A stretch of DNA of 64,000 bases from Segatella copri (GCF_019127135.1 NZ_JAHOEA010000001.1:109444-173443); one strand, 5' to 3'; shown: positions 43,511 through 53,921, numbered from the stretch's first letter. Numbers and translations: made by a program. Notes: generated by a model from the letters alone, not told the origin.

Positions 43511-44616
43511 TACTTTGTTGCTAATTTGATTACTTCGTCGGCGATGACGTCGGCAGAGTTCTTTAATCCTAATTTCTTAATATTCTCACAGAGCGAATCA
43601 AGCTTTGCTTCGTCCTTTACCGTGTCAACTGCTTTCTTGAGCAACACCTCTGGTGCGTCGGCATCCTTTACGTAGATGGCAGCATCTTTGTTGACCAACG
43701 CCATGGCGTTCTTGGTCTGGTGGTCTTCTGCCACGTTAGGACTTGGAACCAGAATAACCGGTTTGCCGATGAGGCAGAACTCGCTGATACTGCTGGCACC
43801 TGCGCGGCTGATAACCAGGTCGGCTGCCTTGTAAGCTGCCCCCATGTCGCTGATGAAATCGGTAACCTTGAGCATTGGCAACTCCTGACCTTTCAGCTGC
43901 TCCATGATGGCAGCATTATAGTATTTACCTGTCTGCCAGATAAATTGTACGCCGCTTTCCTTTACCAGGTCGAGGTGCTGGAGCACACTCTCGTTGATGG
44001 TTCTTGCGCCGAGGCTGCCACCTACGAGCAGGATGGTCTTCTTTTCAGGGTCGAGACCGAACTGCTTGCGTGCTTCTTCCTTGGTGATGGTAGTTTCCAA
44101 TACGTTTTGGCGAACAGGATTACCGGTCATGATAATCTTGTCTGCAGGGAAGAAACGCTCCATTCCTTCGTAAGCCACACAGATTTTTTCAGCCTTCTTG
44201 GCCAAAAGCTTATTGGTTACACCAGCGTATGAATTCTGCTCCTGGATGAGGCAAGGTATTCCTTTGCTGGCACAAACATTGAGAGTCGGACCGCTAGCAT
44301 AGCCACCTACGCCCACAGCCGCCATAGGCTTGAAGTTTTTGATGATGCTTTTTGCCATGTGCTGGCTCTTCCATATTTTGAAGAGTACGGCGATGTTCTT
44401 GAGCAGATGCTTTCTGTCGAAGCCGCAGATAGGCAAGCCCTTAATCTCATAACCCGCAGCAGGTACACGCTGCATTTCCATTCTGCCGAGTGCACCTACA
44501 AACAAAATCTTAGCATCAGGGCGCTTTGCCTTGATGGCGTTTGCAATGGATACGGCAGGGAAGATGTGACCACCTGTGCCGCCTCCGCTTATGATAATTC
44601 TTAATTCATTATTCAT
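43510..44616 (-). CDS. murG: UDP-GlcNAc--lipid I N-acetylglucosaminyltransferase
   Basis: Membrane-associated GT28 glycosyltransferase that turns lipid I into lipid II. It has 368 residues. N-terminal motif SGGGTGGHIFPAVSIA and the donor-site motifs LLVGGSLGARTINESV and VISRAGASSISEF are complete. It sits between ftsW (91-bp gap) and murC (1-bp overlap). Confidence 0.97.
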   Translation of the reverse strand: MNNELRIIISGGGTGGHIFPAVSIANAIKAKRPDAKILFVGALGRMEMQRVPAAGYEIKGLPICGFDRKHLLKNIAVLFKIWKSQHMAKSIIKNFKPMAAVGVGGYASGPTLNVCASKGIPCLIQEQNSYAGVTNKLLAKKAEKICVAYEGMERFFPADKIIMTGNPVRQNVLETTITKEEARKQFGLDPEKKTILLVGGSLGARTINESVLQHLDLVKESGVQFIWQTGKYYNAAIMEQLKGQELPMLKVTDFISDMGAAYKAADLVISRAGASSISEFCLIGKPVILVPSPNVAEDHQTKNAMALVNKDAAIYVKDADAPEVLLKKAVDTVKDEAKLDSLCENIKKLGLKNSADVIADEVIKLATK

Positions 44617-44707
44617 ATCCGTTCATGTTTATAACGCAAAGGTATAAAAAAATATCGATTTAACGGCATTTTACAGCCATTTTTTACCTTAATTTATAAA
44701 ACTCTTT

Positions 44708-45985
44708 TCAGGCAGCCACCATTTTGCTGTCATCAAGCTCATTTTGAGGTATCTCTTTTTTCTTGGCTGTCCTGCTGATGCTCAGGATGATGCCCAGGTA
44801 CAGACAGTTGATGATGGTAGATGTACCACCTCTACTGATGAGTGGTAGTGGCTGTCCTGTAACAGGAGCCAAACCTACTGCCACAGCCATGTTGAAGAGT
44901 GCCTGGGTAACCAGCATGATAGCGAGTCCCATGCAGAGGAAGGCAGGAAAATTGTTCTCACACCGGTTGGCTATTCTGCCAGCTCTGAACAGGAGGATGA
45001 TATAGAGGAATGCAACCAGTCCGGCTCCCCAGATACCCATTTCTTCGATGATGATGGCATAGATGAAGTCTGAGAATGCCTGTGAGAGGAAGTCTCTTTC
45101 TACCGAGTTTCCCGGGCCTTTGCCTACAATGTTGGAAGAGGCGATGGCGATGTTGGCATGTGCCACTTGGGCATCCTTGTCGAGATCGACATCCTGTGGT
45201 GCTACAGGCTTGGAGTTCATAAACTTGTCAATACGGGCTTTCCAGGTGTCGGCTCTGTGGAACATCTTTTCTGCCATGTTTGGCTTGTCCTGTTCCTGTT
45301 CAACCTTCTCGGTCAGCGTATTTTCCGGTTTATTGCCTTCTTCGCCCTTGTCCTGTCCTACTATCATGATACCCGCAAAGGCTGTGACGATGACAATCAT
45401 GCCCAGTCCCACCAACTTGCCAATCTGGTTCATCGGCACTCTTCCGATGAGCATCATGGCAAGAATCGTAATACTGAGGAGCATGGCTGTGGATAAGTTT
45501 TCCAGTCCGATGAGACCTACAAATGGAGTGGTTGCTACAAGTATGAACTTGAAAGCCTTCCTGTTGGCACCCTGATGTGTTTGCATGGCGCTAAGGATCT
45601 GAGCTACAGCCAGTACTACCGCTCCCTTCGCTATCTCAGAAGGCTGGAACTGTATGCCCATCAGGGAGAACCATCGGGATGCTCCGTTGGTAGATTGGCC
45701 GGTAGCCAGGACCAGGACGAGCAACAGTAATGATATTCCCATCACGATGGGGGTAACAATCTTGAAGTACTTGCATTTCACCTTGAGCATGCAAATCATG
45801 GTGAACAGACCGCCTCCCAAGAGCATGATGTGGCGGATAACAGGTGCCATGTAGTTTCCTGTCTTGTACGACAAGGAACTGGAGGCAGAATATACCTCCA
45901 CGATGCTTATCATACAGAGAAAGAAGAAGACCATCCAAATCACCTTGTCTCCCTTGAAAATATTACCTATGCTCTTGTTATTCAT
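44708..45985 (-). CDS. ftsW: SEDS-family peptidoglycan glycosyltransferase FtsW
   Basis: Septal glycan polymerase of 425 residues with about 10 transmembrane helices, working with the PBP encoded in the same operon. Recognisable are FQPSEIAKGAVVL, the large periplasmic loop (about 215-290, rich in Glu/Lys), SDFIYAIIIEEMGIWGAG carrying the functional Asp, and TGQPLPLISRGGTSTI near the end. The position between murD and murG and the large loop favour FtsW over RodA. Confidence 0.95.
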   Translation of the reverse strand: MNNKSIGNIFKGDKVIWMVFFFLCMISIVEVYSASSSLSYKTGNYMAPVIRHIMLLGGGLFTMICMLKVKCKYFKIVTPIVMGISLLLLVLVLATGQSTNGASRWFSLMGIQFQPSEIAKGAVVLAVAQILSAMQTHQGANRKAFKFILVATTPFVGLIGLENLSTAMLLSITILAMMLIGRVPMNQIGKLVGLGMIVIVTAFAGIMIVGQDKGEEGNKPENTLTEKVEQEQDKPNMAEKMFHRADTWKARIDKFMNSKPVAPQDVDLDKDAQVAHANIAIASSNIVGKGPGNSVERDFLSQAFSDFIYAIIIEEMGIWGAGLVAFLYIILLFRAGRIANRCENNFPAFLCMGLAIMLVTQALFNMAVAVGLAPVTGQPLPLISRGGTSTIINCLYLGIILSISRTAKKKEIPQNELDDSKMVAA

Positions 45986-46023
45986 TTCTTTATAGTTCTA
46001 TCTGTTCTATTTGTTGAAAACTG

Positions 46024-47361
46024 TTATTCTCCGATAGCTCTTGCCAGCTCCTTAAACTGTTCGCCTCTATCTTCCATGTTCTTGAAGAGGTCGAAACTTG
46101 CGCAGCATGGGCTGAGGAGTACGGTATCGCCCGGCTTTGCCAATTCCTGGCAGGCTGCCACGCAATCCTTCATGCTGTGGGTGTCGCGTACTGGGATGCC
46201 GAGTGCGTCAAAGTTGTCGTGCAACTTCTGGTTGTCGGCTCCGAGATATACGATACCTGCACATTTCTCCTTTACCAGGTCCTTGATCTGGTTATAGTCA
46301 TTTCCCTTGTCCTTACCGCCGATGATGAGGATGGTGGGGGTAGTCATGCTCTCCAGCGCATACCAGCAGGCATCTACGTTGGTTGCCTTTGAATCGTTCA
46401 CATAGTAAACGCCCTGGAACTTGCCAACTTTCTCCAGACGGTGCTCTACGCCTGGGAAGTCGCTCAAGCCTTTGTGCAGGGTCTCGTGGTCGATGCCTAC
46501 GATGTTGCATGCCAGGCCTGCAGCCAGACTGTTATAGATGTTGTGCTTGCCGCGAAGACTCATGTCTGCCTGTGGCATTTCGAAGGCTGAAGGGAAGTTG
46601 AGCTTGTATTTGCCGTCCTCGATAAAGCCAACGCAACCCTCCTCCTTGAACTCAGAGAATGGGCAGAGGTGTGACTTGAGGTTGTACTTAGCCAACTCCT
46701 TTGTAACGATAGGGTCATCGTTCCAGAAGATGAAGCTGTCTTCCTCTGTCTGGTTCTGTGTGATGCGCATTTTGGCATCGGTATAGTTCTGCATCTTAAA
46801 CTCATAGCGGTCCAGATGGTCTGGAGTGATATTGAGTAGGATGGCCACATTGGCACGGAACTCATACATATTGTCGAGCTGGAAACTGCTCAACTCGATG
46901 ACATAATACTTGTGAGGAGTTTCTGCTACCTGGAGGGCAAGGCTCTTTCCGATATTTCCAGCCAGACCTACATCATAGCCAGCCGACTTGATGATGTGGT
47001 AAATCAGCGATGTAGTGGTGGTCTTACCGTTACTTCCCGTAATACAGATCATCTTGGCATCAGTATATCTGCCCGCAAATTCTATTTCGCTGATGATAGG
47101 TGTACCCTTAGCCATCAGTTTCTGAATCATAGGTGCTTCCTTCGGAATACCAGGGCTCTTGATGACTTCGTCAGCATCTAAAATCTTTTCTTCAGTATGG
47201 TGACCTTCTTCCCATTCAATGTTGTGGTCATCCATCAATTTCTTGTAGTTATCCTTGATCTTTGACATGTCTGAAACAAAGACCTCGAATCCCTCTTTCT
47301 TTGCCAGCACGGCTGCACCTGCGCCACTTTCGCCAGCTCCTAAAATTACAATTTTGCTCAT
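46024..47361 (-). CDS. murD: UDP-N-acetylmuramoylalanine--D-glutamate ligase
   Basis: Adds D-Glu to UDP-MurNAc-L-Ala. It has 445 residues. The N-terminal domain is MSKIVILGAGESGAGAAVLA, the ATP loop is ITGSNGKTTTTSL (near 107), followed by NITPDHLDRY, the central VNDSKATNVDACWYAL and LLSPCCASFDLF near the end, all typical for MurD. It lies 38 bp before ftsW and 43 bp after mraY. Confidence 0.97.
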   Translation of the reverse strand: MSKIVILGAGESGAGAAVLAKKEGFEVFVSDMSKIKDNYKKLMDDHNIEWEEGHHTEEKILDADEVIKSPGIPKEAPMIQKLMAKGTPIISEIEFAGRYTDAKMICITGSNGKTTTTSLIYHIIKSAGYDVGLAGNIGKSLALQVAETPHKYYVIELSSFQLDNMYEFRANVAILLNITPDHLDRYEFKMQNYTDAKMRITQNQTEEDSFIFWNDDPIVTKELAKYNLKSHLCPFSEFKEEGCVGFIEDGKYKLNFPSAFEMPQADMSLRGKHNIYNSLAAGLACNIVGIDHETLHKGLSDFPGVEHRLEKVGKFQGVYYVNDSKATNVDACWYALESMTTPTILIIGGKDKGNDYNQIKDLVKEKCAGIVYLGADNQKLHDNFDALGIPVRDTHSMKDCVAACQELAKPGDTVLLSPCCASFDLFKNMEDRGEQFKELARAIGE

Positions 47362-47404
47362 TGTCTTATTTTCTATACTTGTCGGGCTGATAAGAGCCTG
47401 TATT

Positions 47405-48673
47405 TTATCTTATCTTCAATGTGATGATGGTCAACGCTGCCAGAATGATGGTTACAATCCAGAAACGGATGGTAATCTTAGATTCATGGAAGCAGTTGCG
47501 AGGCTTCTTCCACAGGTACTTGCAGTCAGGATCCAGCTGACTGTCCTGTGTGCGGAAGTTGTCGTGGATAGGTGTGCGTTTGAAGATACGCTGCTTCACA
47601 CCTCTCCGCTTACCAATCTTGTAATAGTAAACCTGCATCATTACGCTGAGGCTTTCTACGAAGAAGATACCGCAGAGGATAGGCAACATCAGCTCCTTGT
47701 GGATGATGATGGCACCTACCGCGATGATACCGCCGATGGTCAGCGAACCCGTATCGCCCATGAATACCTGGGCAGGGTAGGCGTTGTACCAGAGGAAACC
47801 GATGAGGGCTCCGATGAAGGCACAGAAGAATACTACCAGTTCCTCAGAACCAGGAATATACATGATATTGAGATAGGCGGCAAACTCGATGTGCGACGAC
47901 ACATACGCAAGTATGCCTAGCGCCACACCTATGATGGCGGAGTTGCCGGCACACATTCCGTCCATACCATCGTTGAGGTTGGCACCGTTTGATACGGCTG
48001 TTACCACGAAGATGGTCATGATGACGAAGAGAATCCAACCTGCTGCTACCTTGTACTTACCGCAGAAACTGGTAATGCTGGAGTAGTCGAGGTTGTGTCC
48101 CTTGACGAATGGGATGGTGGTCTTCAGCGATTTTCTAGCTTCCGTACGATGCTTTATCACCGTTTCCTGTCCCTGACGCTGGACGGCGAGGTTTTCGTTC
48201 ATCTTTACATCAGGTGATGACCAGAGTACCAGTCCCACGATGAGTCCGATGCCAATCTGTCCTACAATCTTGTATTTACCCTTCAAGCCTTCCTTGTCGC
48301 GCTTGAAGATCTTGATGAAGTCGTCCATTCCACCGAGGAAACCGAGCCATACGGTGGTGATGATCATCAGGATAAGATAGATGTTGCGCAAACGTCCGAG
48401 TAACAGTACCGGTACGAGGATAGCCAGGATGATGATGACGCCACCCATAGAAGGAACGCCAATCTTCTTGACACCGAACGGGTCGATGCTGGCATCACGC
48501 TGTGTCTCTGTGATTTGCTTGCTCTTGAGATACTTGATGAATTTCTCGCCGAACCAGGCAGAGATTACCAATGATAAAATCAGTGCAAGCAGGGCACGGA
48601 ATGAGATGTAGCCCCACATGTGAGAACCTGAGATGCCCCACTGCTCCAGAAATCTAAAGAGATAGTATAACAT
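47405..48673 (-). CDS. mraY: Phospho-N-acetylmuramoyl-pentapeptide transferase
   Basis: Makes lipid I from UDP-MurNAc-pentapeptide and undecaprenyl phosphate. It has 422 residues with about 10 transmembrane helices. Conserved Asp motifs are FLGGMDDFIKI and NLNDGMDGM, plus KKIGVPSMGG and FMGDTGSLTIGG, with PIHDNFR near the C terminus. It is longer than E. coli MraY (360) because of an extra loop around residues 150-200, usual in Bacteroidota. Positioned between murE (24-bp gap) and murD. Confidence 0.97.
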   Translation of the reverse strand: MLYYLFRFLEQWGISGSHMWGYISFRALLALILSLVISAWFGEKFIKYLKSKQITETQRDASIDPFGVKKIGVPSMGGVIIILAILVPVLLLGRLRNIYLILMIITTVWLGFLGGMDDFIKIFKRDKEGLKGKYKIVGQIGIGLIVGLVLWSSPDVKMNENLAVQRQGQETVIKHRTEARKSLKTTIPFVKGHNLDYSSITSFCGKYKVAAGWILFVIMTIFVVTAVSNGANLNDGMDGMCAGNSAIIGVALGILAYVSSHIEFAAYLNIMYIPGSEELVVFFCAFIGALIGFLWYNAYPAQVFMGDTGSLTIGGIIAVGAIIIHKELMLPILCGIFFVESLSVMMQVYYYKIGKRRGVKQRIFKRTPIHDNFRTQDSQLDPDCKYLWKKPRNCFHESKITIRFWIVTIILAALTIITLKIR

Positions 48674-48697
48674 TTTTCTTTCTTTTCTTGATTGATT

Positions 48698-50161
48698 TTA
48701 CTTCTGTGAAATTCCGAAGATGTCGCGAATCACCTCCTTGTCGTCGAAGTGGTGCTTTACGCCCTTAATCTCCTGGTAATCTTCGTGTCCCTTACCGGCT
48801 ACGAGAATCACGTCGCCCTTCTTAGCCAGCATGCAGGCTGTGCGGATGGCTTCCTTGCGGTCTACGATGCTGATTACCTTCTTCATCTGCTGGGCATTCA
48901 GGCCTACAAGCATATCGTTGATGATATCCTGTGGCTCCTCGAAACGAGGGTTGTCGCTGGTGATGATTACCTTATCGCTTTGTTTTACAGCCTCTTGTGC
49001 CATCAGTGGGCGCTTGCCCTTGTCGCGGTTGCCGCCGGCTCCGCAAACGGTAATCACTTCTCCGTCCTTGCCTTCGAGCACTTCGTGGATGGCGTTCAAT
49101 ACGTTCTCCAGCGCATCTGGTGTGTGGGCATAGTCAACGATGGCGGTATAGCCCTCTGGCGACTGGATTGGTTCCAGTCTTCCGCTTACGCTGTGAAGGG
49201 TACTCATCACTACGAGCACATCTTCTGGCTTCTTGCCGAGCATGATGGCTGCACCATATACGGCGAGCAGGTTGCTCACGTTGAACTTGCCGATAAACTG
49301 TACGCCCACTTCTCTGCCGTCAATCTCCAGATACATGCCGCCGAAGTGGCACTCCAGGATTCTGGCTCTGAAGTCTGCCATGCTGCGGGTAGAGTAGGTC
49401 TTCACGGTAGCCTTGGTGTTCTGTACCATGATCATGCCGTTCTTGTCGTCGGCATTGGTAATGGCAAAGGCTGTCTTAGGCAGTCCGTCGAAGAATGCCT
49501 TCTTGGCGTTGCGGTAGTTCTCGAATGTCTTGTGGTAATCGAGGTGGTCGCGGGTGAGGTTGGTGAACAAGCCTCCGGCAAACAGCAGGCCTCCGATACG
49601 CTTCTGTGCGATGGCGTGAGAAGAGCACTCCATGAAGGCATACTCGCAGCCAGCCTCTACCATCTTGCCCAGGAGCATGTTCAGCTCGATAGGGTCTGGG
49701 GTGGTATGGTCGGCAGGGATAGCCTCGTCTTCAATGTAGTTGCAGACGGTAGAGAGCAAGCCACACTTATGACCGAACTTGCGGAACATATTATATAATA
49801 AGGTGGCGATGGTAGTCTTACCATTGGTACCTGTTACGCCTACCAGTTTGAGCTTTCTTGAAGGGTCACCGTAGAAGAGGGTTGCTACCTTGCCGACAGC
49901 ATCCTCGGTCGATGCGACCTGAATGTAAGTTACGCCCTCCACTTTCTCTTCAGGCATGTCTTCGCACAAAACCGACTTTGCGCCCAGCTCCAATGCCTTT
50001 GGAATAAACTTGTGGCCGTCAACCTGCGTTCCCTTCATGGCAACGAAGAGATGACCTTCCTTAATCTTGCGAGAGTCGATGTTTACTCCCGACACCTCTA
50101 CATCAGCATCGCCGATTATCTGAACCGGCTCGATGTTTTTGAGTAATTCTTGTAACTTCAT
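48698..50161 (-). CDS. murE: UDP-MurNAc-L-Ala-D-Glu--meso-diaminopimelate ligase
   Basis: Adds the third stem residue of peptidoglycan. It has 487 residues. ATP loop [17 protein letters not shown] (near 110), then [21 protein letters not shown] and [14 protein letters not shown]. The motif DNPR (near 401, [11 protein letters not shown]) is the known marker for meso-diaminopimelate rather than lysine, so DAP-type peptidoglycan is predicted. The stretch TLLYN is encoded with TTA TTA TAT and contains one of five copies of the motif ACCTTATTATATA. Confidence 0.97.
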   Translation of the reverse strand: MKLQELLKNIEPVQIIGDADVEVSGVNIDSRKIKEGHLFVAMKGTQVDGHKFIPKALELGAKSVLCEDMPEEKVEGVTYIQVASTEDAVGKVATLFYGDPSRKLKLVGVTGTNGKTTIATLLYNMFRKFGHKCGLLSTVCNYIEDEAIPADHTTPDPIELNMLLGKMVEAGCEYAFMECSSHAIAQKRIGGLLFAGGLFTNLTRDHLDYHKTFENYRNAKKAFFDGLPKTAFAITNADDKNGMIMVQNTKATVKTYSTRSMADFRARILECHFGGMYLEIDGREVGVQFIGKFNVSNLLAVYGAAIMLGKKPEDVLVVMSTLHSVSGRLEPIQSPEGYTAIVDYAHTPDALENVLNAIHEVLEGKDGEVITVCGAGGNRDKGKRPLMAQEAVKQSDKVIITSDNPRFEEPQDIINDMLVGLNAQQMKKVISIVDRKEAIRTACMLAKKGDVILVAGKGHEDYQEIKGVKHHFDDKEVIRDIFGISQK

Positions 50162-50242
50162 ATTCTGTTTCTGTTTTATATTCTATATATTTCTTTATCT
50201 ACACCTTATTATATATAGGGCTTCAGATAACTTTTCTGAGTT

Positions 50243-52402
50243 TTATTCGAGTACAATGCTGCATACGGCACCTTTCTTGATGACCGTTCCCGGCACCAGA
50301 CTCTGCTTCACTACCTTTCCTCTACCTATAATCTGGGTCTTGATGCCCCTGCTCTCCATGTTGTAGATGGCGTCTCGGGCTCCCATTCCGGTAATGTCAG
50401 GTACGATGCTCTTGCCGTATGGCTTCTCTCTGATGAGCTTGATGCTGTGGTTACCTACGCGCTCCGCCTTACCCCAGATAGGGTTGCCGTCGGCATAGCT
50501 GCCGCTCCAGTTGGCATTGGTCTTGATGCCGAGATGGCTGAGCACATAGTTGGCAGCAAGGATATTGCCTGTCTTTACGTCAGGAACGAAGACAGATGCT
50601 GAGTCGCGGGCGTCTTTTACGTCAACCTTCAGACTCTGCGCCATGATGCCTTCTGAAATCTGATGGAAGACCTTTCCGCACATTGTACCACCCGAAGCTG
50701 GCAAACCGGATTTCTGTATGCAGACGATACAGCTGTAGCGTGGTGCGTCGGCAGGGAAGTAGCCTGCGAAACTGATGAGATAGCTCGTACCGCCACTCTT
50801 ATATCCGCCGGCACCTTTTGAAATCTGGGCTGTACCCGTCTTTCCTGCCACTTTGAAGTTAGGCGAACCGGCTTTCTTTCCCAGTCCCACGCTTACCACC
50901 TGTTCCAGGATGGTTTGCAGCTCCTTGATGCTCTTCTCCTTGGCTATCTGCTGGCGCATTACCTCTGGAGGGAATTCCATGACGGTTTCTCCGTTCTTCA
51001 CTACCTTGCTCACGAATCTTGGTCGCATCATCTTGCCGTTGTTGGCGATGGTGTTGTAGAAGGTGAGGGTAGAGATAGGCGGTATCTGGGTCTCATATCC
51101 GATACTCATCCATGGCAAACTGGTCTTTGCCCAGTTGTCATACTGTCCGTTCTTGTTTCTGTGCGGCATGCGGATTCTGGCTGGCGTTGCTCCCACCAGT
51201 GGAATCTTCAGGTCGTCGTGCAGACCGGTACGGTAGATACCCTTTACGAATTTCTCCGGGTTGTTGCGGTAATGGTCGTCTATGATGCGGCTCACACCGA
51301 TGTTTGAACTGTACCACAGGGTCTGGGCGAGGGTCAGCATTCCGTATCCGCCTTTTCGCCAGTTATGGTCTTTCATTTCTCTGCCGTACATCGGCCATAC
51401 ACCACCTGCGGTTTCCACATGATAGGTGGTGTCTACCACTCCGTCGTCCAGTGCTACGAGGATAGAGGCTGGCTTGAACACCGAACCTGGCTCCAGAAGG
51501 TCGCTCACGGCATGGTTGTGGATTTCTCTGTATTCTCCATCGAAACATTTCTCCATATTCACGATGGCCTTGATGTCGCCCGTAGGTACATCCATCACGA
51601 TGGCTACACCCACATTGGCGTTGATTTCCTTCAGCTCGTCGATGAGTGAGCGTTCGGCAAGGTCTTGTATGCTCACATCGATAGTGGTCACGATATCAGC
51701 TCCGTCAATAGGAGGGGTATCGGTAATGTCGAGGAACTTGTTGCGCACCTTGCGGCGATGCACGATGCCATTGGTACCTCGCAGGATAGAGTCGTAACTC
51801 AGCTCCAGACCGAACCGGGCAGTATCCTTGGCGCCATACATGGCTCCGATGGTACGGCCTGCCAGCGAACCGTAGGTTCTGGTTCGGGCATTATATTCTT
51901 CCCAGTGGAAACCGCTCTGGTAGGGTTTCAGGCGGAATACCGGAATGTCCTTTATCTCGGTGAAGGTGTTATAGTCTACACGCTTCGGATAAACCGGCCA
52001 GTGGCGGCTCATTTTGGCGCGACCTTCGGTGAGGTGTTTCTTGAAATCAGCCGCGCTCAGGTTCGGGAATATCTGGTGCAGGCAAAGACAGATGGAGTCT
52101 TGCTTGGCATCCCACAGCGAGTCGTTCTCTGCATCTTTCAGCGCCTTGAAGTCCATGAAGACCTTAAACTCCGGCAGCGAACTTGCCATCAGCTGTCCTG
52201 TACAGCTCAGGATGTTTCCTCGGTTTGGCTTCACGGTCACGGAGTCTTTCTTCTGCCGTTCTGCCACCTTCATCCAGTAATCATGCTTGGCGGTCATGAT
52301 GTAGAGCGCTTTACCCACTACGGCTATGGAGAAAATCGTCATGATGATGGCGATGGCGCTGTAGCGGGGCATTACTTTCTTGTGATCAAATTTGCTGCTC
52401 AT
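50243..52402 (-). CDS. ftsI: Class B penicillin-binding protein with PASTA domain (FtsI/PBP3)
   Basis: Septal transpeptidase of 719 residues. One N-terminal membrane helix (about 15-35), a class B dimerisation domain (RGNILSCTGQLMASS), then the transpeptidase: active Ser in EPGSVFKPAS (near 309), WYSSNIG (near 367) and KTGTAQ (near 522). The last 60 residues are one PASTA domain (VPDITGMGARDAIYNMESRG). A PASTA tail on FtsI is typical of Bacteroidota and Gram-positives, not of E. coli. It overlaps the ftsL-like gene by 4 bp; an 81-bp gap to murE follows. Confidence 0.95.
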   Translation of the reverse strand: MSSKFDHKKVMPRYSAIAIIMTIFSIAVVGKALYIMTAKHDYWMKVAERQKKDSVTVKPNRGNILSCTGQLMASSLPEFKVFMDFKALKDAENDSLWDAKQDSICLCLHQIFPNLSAADFKKHLTEGRAKMSRHWPVYPKRVDYNTFTEIKDIPVFRLKPYQSGFHWEEYNARTRTYGSLAGRTIGAMYGAKDTARFGLELSYDSILRGTNGIVHRRKVRNKFLDITDTPPIDGADIVTTIDVSIQDLAERSLIDELKEINANVGVAIVMDVPTGDIKAIVNMEKCFDGEYREIHNHAVSDLLEPGSVFKPASILVALDDGVVDTTYHVETAGGVWPMYGREMKDHNWRKGGYGMLTLAQTLWYSSNIGVSRIIDDHYRNNPEKFVKGIYRTGLHDDLKIPLVGATPARIRMPHRNKNGQYDNWAKTSLPWMSIGYETQIPPISTLTFYNTIANNGKMMRPRFVSKVVKNGETVMEFPPEVMRQQIAKEKSIKELQTILEQVVSVGLGKKAGSPNFKVAGKTGTAQISKGAGGYKSGGTSYLISFAGYFPADAPRYSCIVCIQKSGLPASGGTMCGKVFHQISEGIMAQSLKVDVKDARDSASVFVPDVKTGNILAANYVLSHLGIKTNANWSGSYADGNPIWGKAERVGNHSIKLIREKPYGKSIVPDITGMGARDAIYNMESRGIKTQIIGRGKVVKQSLVPGTVIKKGAVCSIVLE

Positions 52403-52935
52403 TCTTCGGGTATGTTTATGATGTATGGAGGTTGGGTGGCGATGTGCAGCACGCTGTCTTTGTTGTTCTTCAGCATGTCGAGCACATTACTTTCACGACT
52501 CTTCTCTGTTATCTGACTGCTTGTAGACAGCGCTTTGTATTTGGTGTCTTGCAGTTCTTTCTGTAGCTTGTCCAACTCGATGATATCGTTCTGGATATTG
52601 TATCGGTTGGATATGTAGATGATGACAAAAAACACGATGAGGATAACGAGCCATATCTGCCGGCGTATTATCTGGGCGGTAAGAATGTCTCCACCCAGAA
52701 TCTTCCGCAGCGTAAAGCTCGATGATCCTGAAGCCTCTTCCTCGATGGCTTGCTTGGCTATCACTTCCTTGAGCGAAGCCTGTGGGGCTTCCTGCTGCTG
52801 TGGCTCCTCCTTCGGAGTTTCCTGCTTCGGAGTTTCCTGCTTCGGAGTTTCCTGTTTCGGCGGCTCCTGTGATGCCTGTGCCTTTTCATCTGTGATAGGC
52901 TTCTCAGTTGTTTTTATGTCTTTATCGTTTATCAT
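52399..52935 (-). CDS. FtsL-like cell division protein with Pro-rich repeat tail
   Basis: Small bitopic protein of 178 residues, by position and shape the FtsL equivalent. A disordered cytoplasmic N terminus with three exact KQETP-type repeats (about 27-42) precedes an acidic stretch. A single transmembrane helix (about 90-108, QIWLVILIVFFVIIYIS) follows, then a periplasmic coiled coil with leucine spacing (NDIIELDKLQKELQDTKYKAL). The repeats come from a perfect 15-bp DNA repeat. It overlaps rsmH and ftsI by 4 bp each, so all three are translationally coupled. Confidence 0.85.
   Translation of the reverse strand: MINDKDIKTTEKPITDEKAQASQEPPKQETPKQETPKQETPKEEPQQQEAPQASLKEVIAKQAIEEEASGSSSFTLRKILGGDILTAQIIRRQIWLVILIVFFVIIYISNRYNIQNDIIELDKLQKELQDTKYKALSTSSQITEKSRESNVLDMLKNNKDSVLHIATQPPYIINIPEE
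52810..52854. repeat. Perfect 15-bp tandem repeat, 3 copies, in the ftsL-like gene
   Basis: The unit CTTCGGAGTTTCCTG occurs at 52810-52824, 52825-52839 and 52840-52854, with degenerate copies on both sides. The unit is a multiple of three, so copy-number change would keep the frame. Confidence 0.95.
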
Positions 52936-53846
52936 TTCTTTTCTGCTATTCTTAGTTTGGCGCTTCTGCTCCTAGGGTTTCTCTCCTGCTCGTCGGCATC
53001 GGGAACGATTACCTTGTTGTTCACGAGTTTGAAAGGGGTTTCTATTCTTCCGAAGAAGTCCTGCTCTATCTTGCCTTCTGCATTGCCCGCTTTCATCATG
53101 TTCTTTACGATTCTGTCTTCCAGCGAGTGATAGGTGATGACGCTGAGTCTGCCTCCCGGTTTCAGGAGTTCCGTGGCTGAGCGGAGCATCTCTTTCAGGG
53201 CGTCCATCTCGTGGTTCACTTCTATGCGCAGCGCCTGGAAGAGTTTTGCCATGTCTTTCTTCTCGCGTTCCCGCTTGAAGAGGGGCTCTACGGCTGCCAT
53301 GAAGTCTTTGGTGGTGAGGATGGGCTTCTCGGCTCTTGCCTTGACGAGTGCCGAGGCGATGCGGCGCGAGTTCTTCAGCTCACCGTATAGGTAGAAGATG
53401 TCGGCAAGGGCACCTTCGTCATATTCGTTTACGATGTCGGCAGCAGTCTTGCCCGCACGCTTGTTCATGCGCATGTCGAGTGGGGAGTCGAAACGGAAGG
53501 AGAAACCGCGGGTCTCGTCATCGAAGTGATGGCTCGATACACCCAGGTCGGCTAACAGTCCGTCGAGTCCGTCTACCCCGTAGTAGCGCATCCAGTTTTT
53601 CAGGAATCTGAAGTTGGAGCATACGAAGGTGAACTTCTCGTTTGCCACCACGTTGCGTTCTGCATCGGCATCCTGGTCGAAGCTGTACAGGTGCGCTCCC
53701 TCCGTCAGGCGCGACAGAATCTCTTTAGAGTGTCCGCCGCCACCGAAGGTTACGTCTACATAGATGCCTCCTGGCTGTATGTTCAACCCGTCAACGCTCT
53801 CCTTGAGGAGCACCGGTACGTGATATGTTTCTGCTGTCTTTATCAT
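52932..53846 (-). CDS. rsmH: 16S rRNA (cytosine1402-N4)-methyltransferase
   Basis: SAM-dependent enzyme of 304 residues that methylates C1402 of 16S rRNA; also called MraW and usually at the head of the dcw cluster. Motifs: HVPVLLKESVDGL at the start, YVDVTFGGGGHSKEIL as SAM loop, DGLLADLGVSSHHFD, ALRIEVNHEMDAL and ITYHSLEDRIVKNMM. It is the first gene of the operon here; in many Bacteroidota mraZ precedes it, but no mraZ frame is present upstream. Confidence 0.97.
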   Translation of the reverse strand: MIKTAETYHVPVLLKESVDGLNIQPGGIYVDVTFGGGGHSKEILSRLTEGAHLYSFDQDADAERNVVANEKFTFVCSNFRFLKNWMRYYGVDGLDGLLADLGVSSHHFDDETRGFSFRFDSPLDMRMNKRAGKTAADIVNEYDEGALADIFYLYGELKNSRRIASALVKARAEKPILTTKDFMAAVEPLFKREREKKDMAKLFQALRIEVNHEMDALKEMLRSATELLKPGGRLSVITYHSLEDRIVKNMMKAGNAEGKIEQDFFGRIETPFKLVNNKVIVPDADEQERNPRSRSAKLRIAEKK

Positions 53847-53913
53847 ATATCTTTTTGCTGTCTTATCGCATTATAATATTGCGTGCGTACTTATTAATGT
53901 ATAAATTTGGGTT

Positions 53914-53921
53914 CAAAGGTA
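53914..53921 (-). promoter_or_regulatory. dcw operon -7 box
   Basis: TACCTTTG on the minus strand, 67 bp before the rsmH start codon. No good -33 TTTG at the standard distance. Confidence 0.5.
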
